From a virus, in IMG/VR virus record IMGVR_UViG_3300010935_000129, positions 1-32,542 of that record: 32,542 nt of DNA; one strand, written 5' to 3'. Below the pieces are notes generated by a model that was not told the origin of the DNA, searched no databases, and saw only the letters and a list, made by a program, of their open reading frames with translations. Both the position numbers and the translations under genes were made by a program. Below are positions 32,504-32,542 of this stretch, piece by piece. Every line of letters starts with the position of its first letter. Position 1 is the stretch's first letter.

Positions 32504-32542
32504 AGGTATTGCAAGTATTGGCAGTTTTAAAAAAATAAAAAA
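32504..32542. repeat. Right copy of the inverted repeat shared by both window ends
   Basis: This 39-nt segment, read outward on the plus strand, aligns with bases 50 to 11 read on the minus strand: AGGTATTG, then AAGTATT, then AGTTTT, then AAAAAAATAAAAAA, with three mismatches and one gap. It lies upstream of the terminase promoter. It includes GTATTG at 32506-32511 and 32515-32520, nine bases apart; a third GTATTG at 32465-32470 overlaps the -10 box. Confidence 0.75.

Noticed and set aside
1-32542. Direct terminal repeat proving a complete circular or terminally redundant genome.
   Set aside because: The first and last bases match only in inverted orientation; no direct repeat of the ends was found.

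Overview
This window reads as the late (virion assembly and lysis) module of a tailed double-stranded DNA phage of a Gram-negative host. All 34 genes that I can support lie on the minus strand, so transcription runs from the right end to the left end. They are packed almost without gaps, and the longest non-coding stretches are 86 nt or less. The Gram-negative host is inferred from an embedded Rz/Rz1 spanin pair, including an outer-membrane lipoprotein. I cannot name the host or the phage. The combination of a P22-type portal, an N4-gp56-type capsid protein, an SU10-type adaptor and a giant internal polyvalent protein, with no tape measure, tube or sheath, suggests a short-tailed (podovirus-like) particle. 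That morphology is an inference.

Layout in transcription order. (1) Packaging and head, 32.5-25.8 kb: large terminase (behind a good sigma70-type promoter), a small membrane protein, portal, acidic scaffold, an overlooked 59-aa gene, major capsid protein and a probable decoration protein, closed by a strong intrinsic terminator. (2) Head-to-tail connection, 25.7-23.7 kb: a small protein with an HeH/LEM-like C-terminus, an SU10-type adaptor and a nozzle-like protein. (3) Tail and virion proteins, 23.7-13.1 kb: a YadA-head-like repeat protein, several beta-rich proteins, a protein with about 13 copies of a 20-residue repeat, a large structural protein, a long helical protein and a proline-rich protein. 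(4) A 2181-aa giant protein, 13.1-6.6 kb, with two HExxH motifs, a pentapeptide repeat and an LPD38-like C-terminal region, probably packaged and injected with the DNA. (5) Fibre and receptor-binding proteins, 6.6-1.7 kb: a chain of small beta-rich proteins, a trimeric-type fibre and a chaperone-like protein. (6) Lysis cassette, 1.7-0.07 kb: Amidase_3 endolysin, three-helix holin, a small acidic protein, i-spanin and embedded o-spanin.

There is no replication, recombination, lysogeny, integration, regulatory or small-terminase gene here, and no tRNA was seen, so this is only part of a genome or a split-off module. The two window ends carry a nearly matching inverted repeat of about 40 bp: short CAATAC-type repeats followed by an A/T tract. 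It may be a real terminal or flanking structure of the element, or the reason an assembly stopped there. Many genes are coupled by one- to four-base stop/start overlaps, and GTG and TTG starts are frequent. Functional names rest on motif and family recognition by eye; no database search was run.
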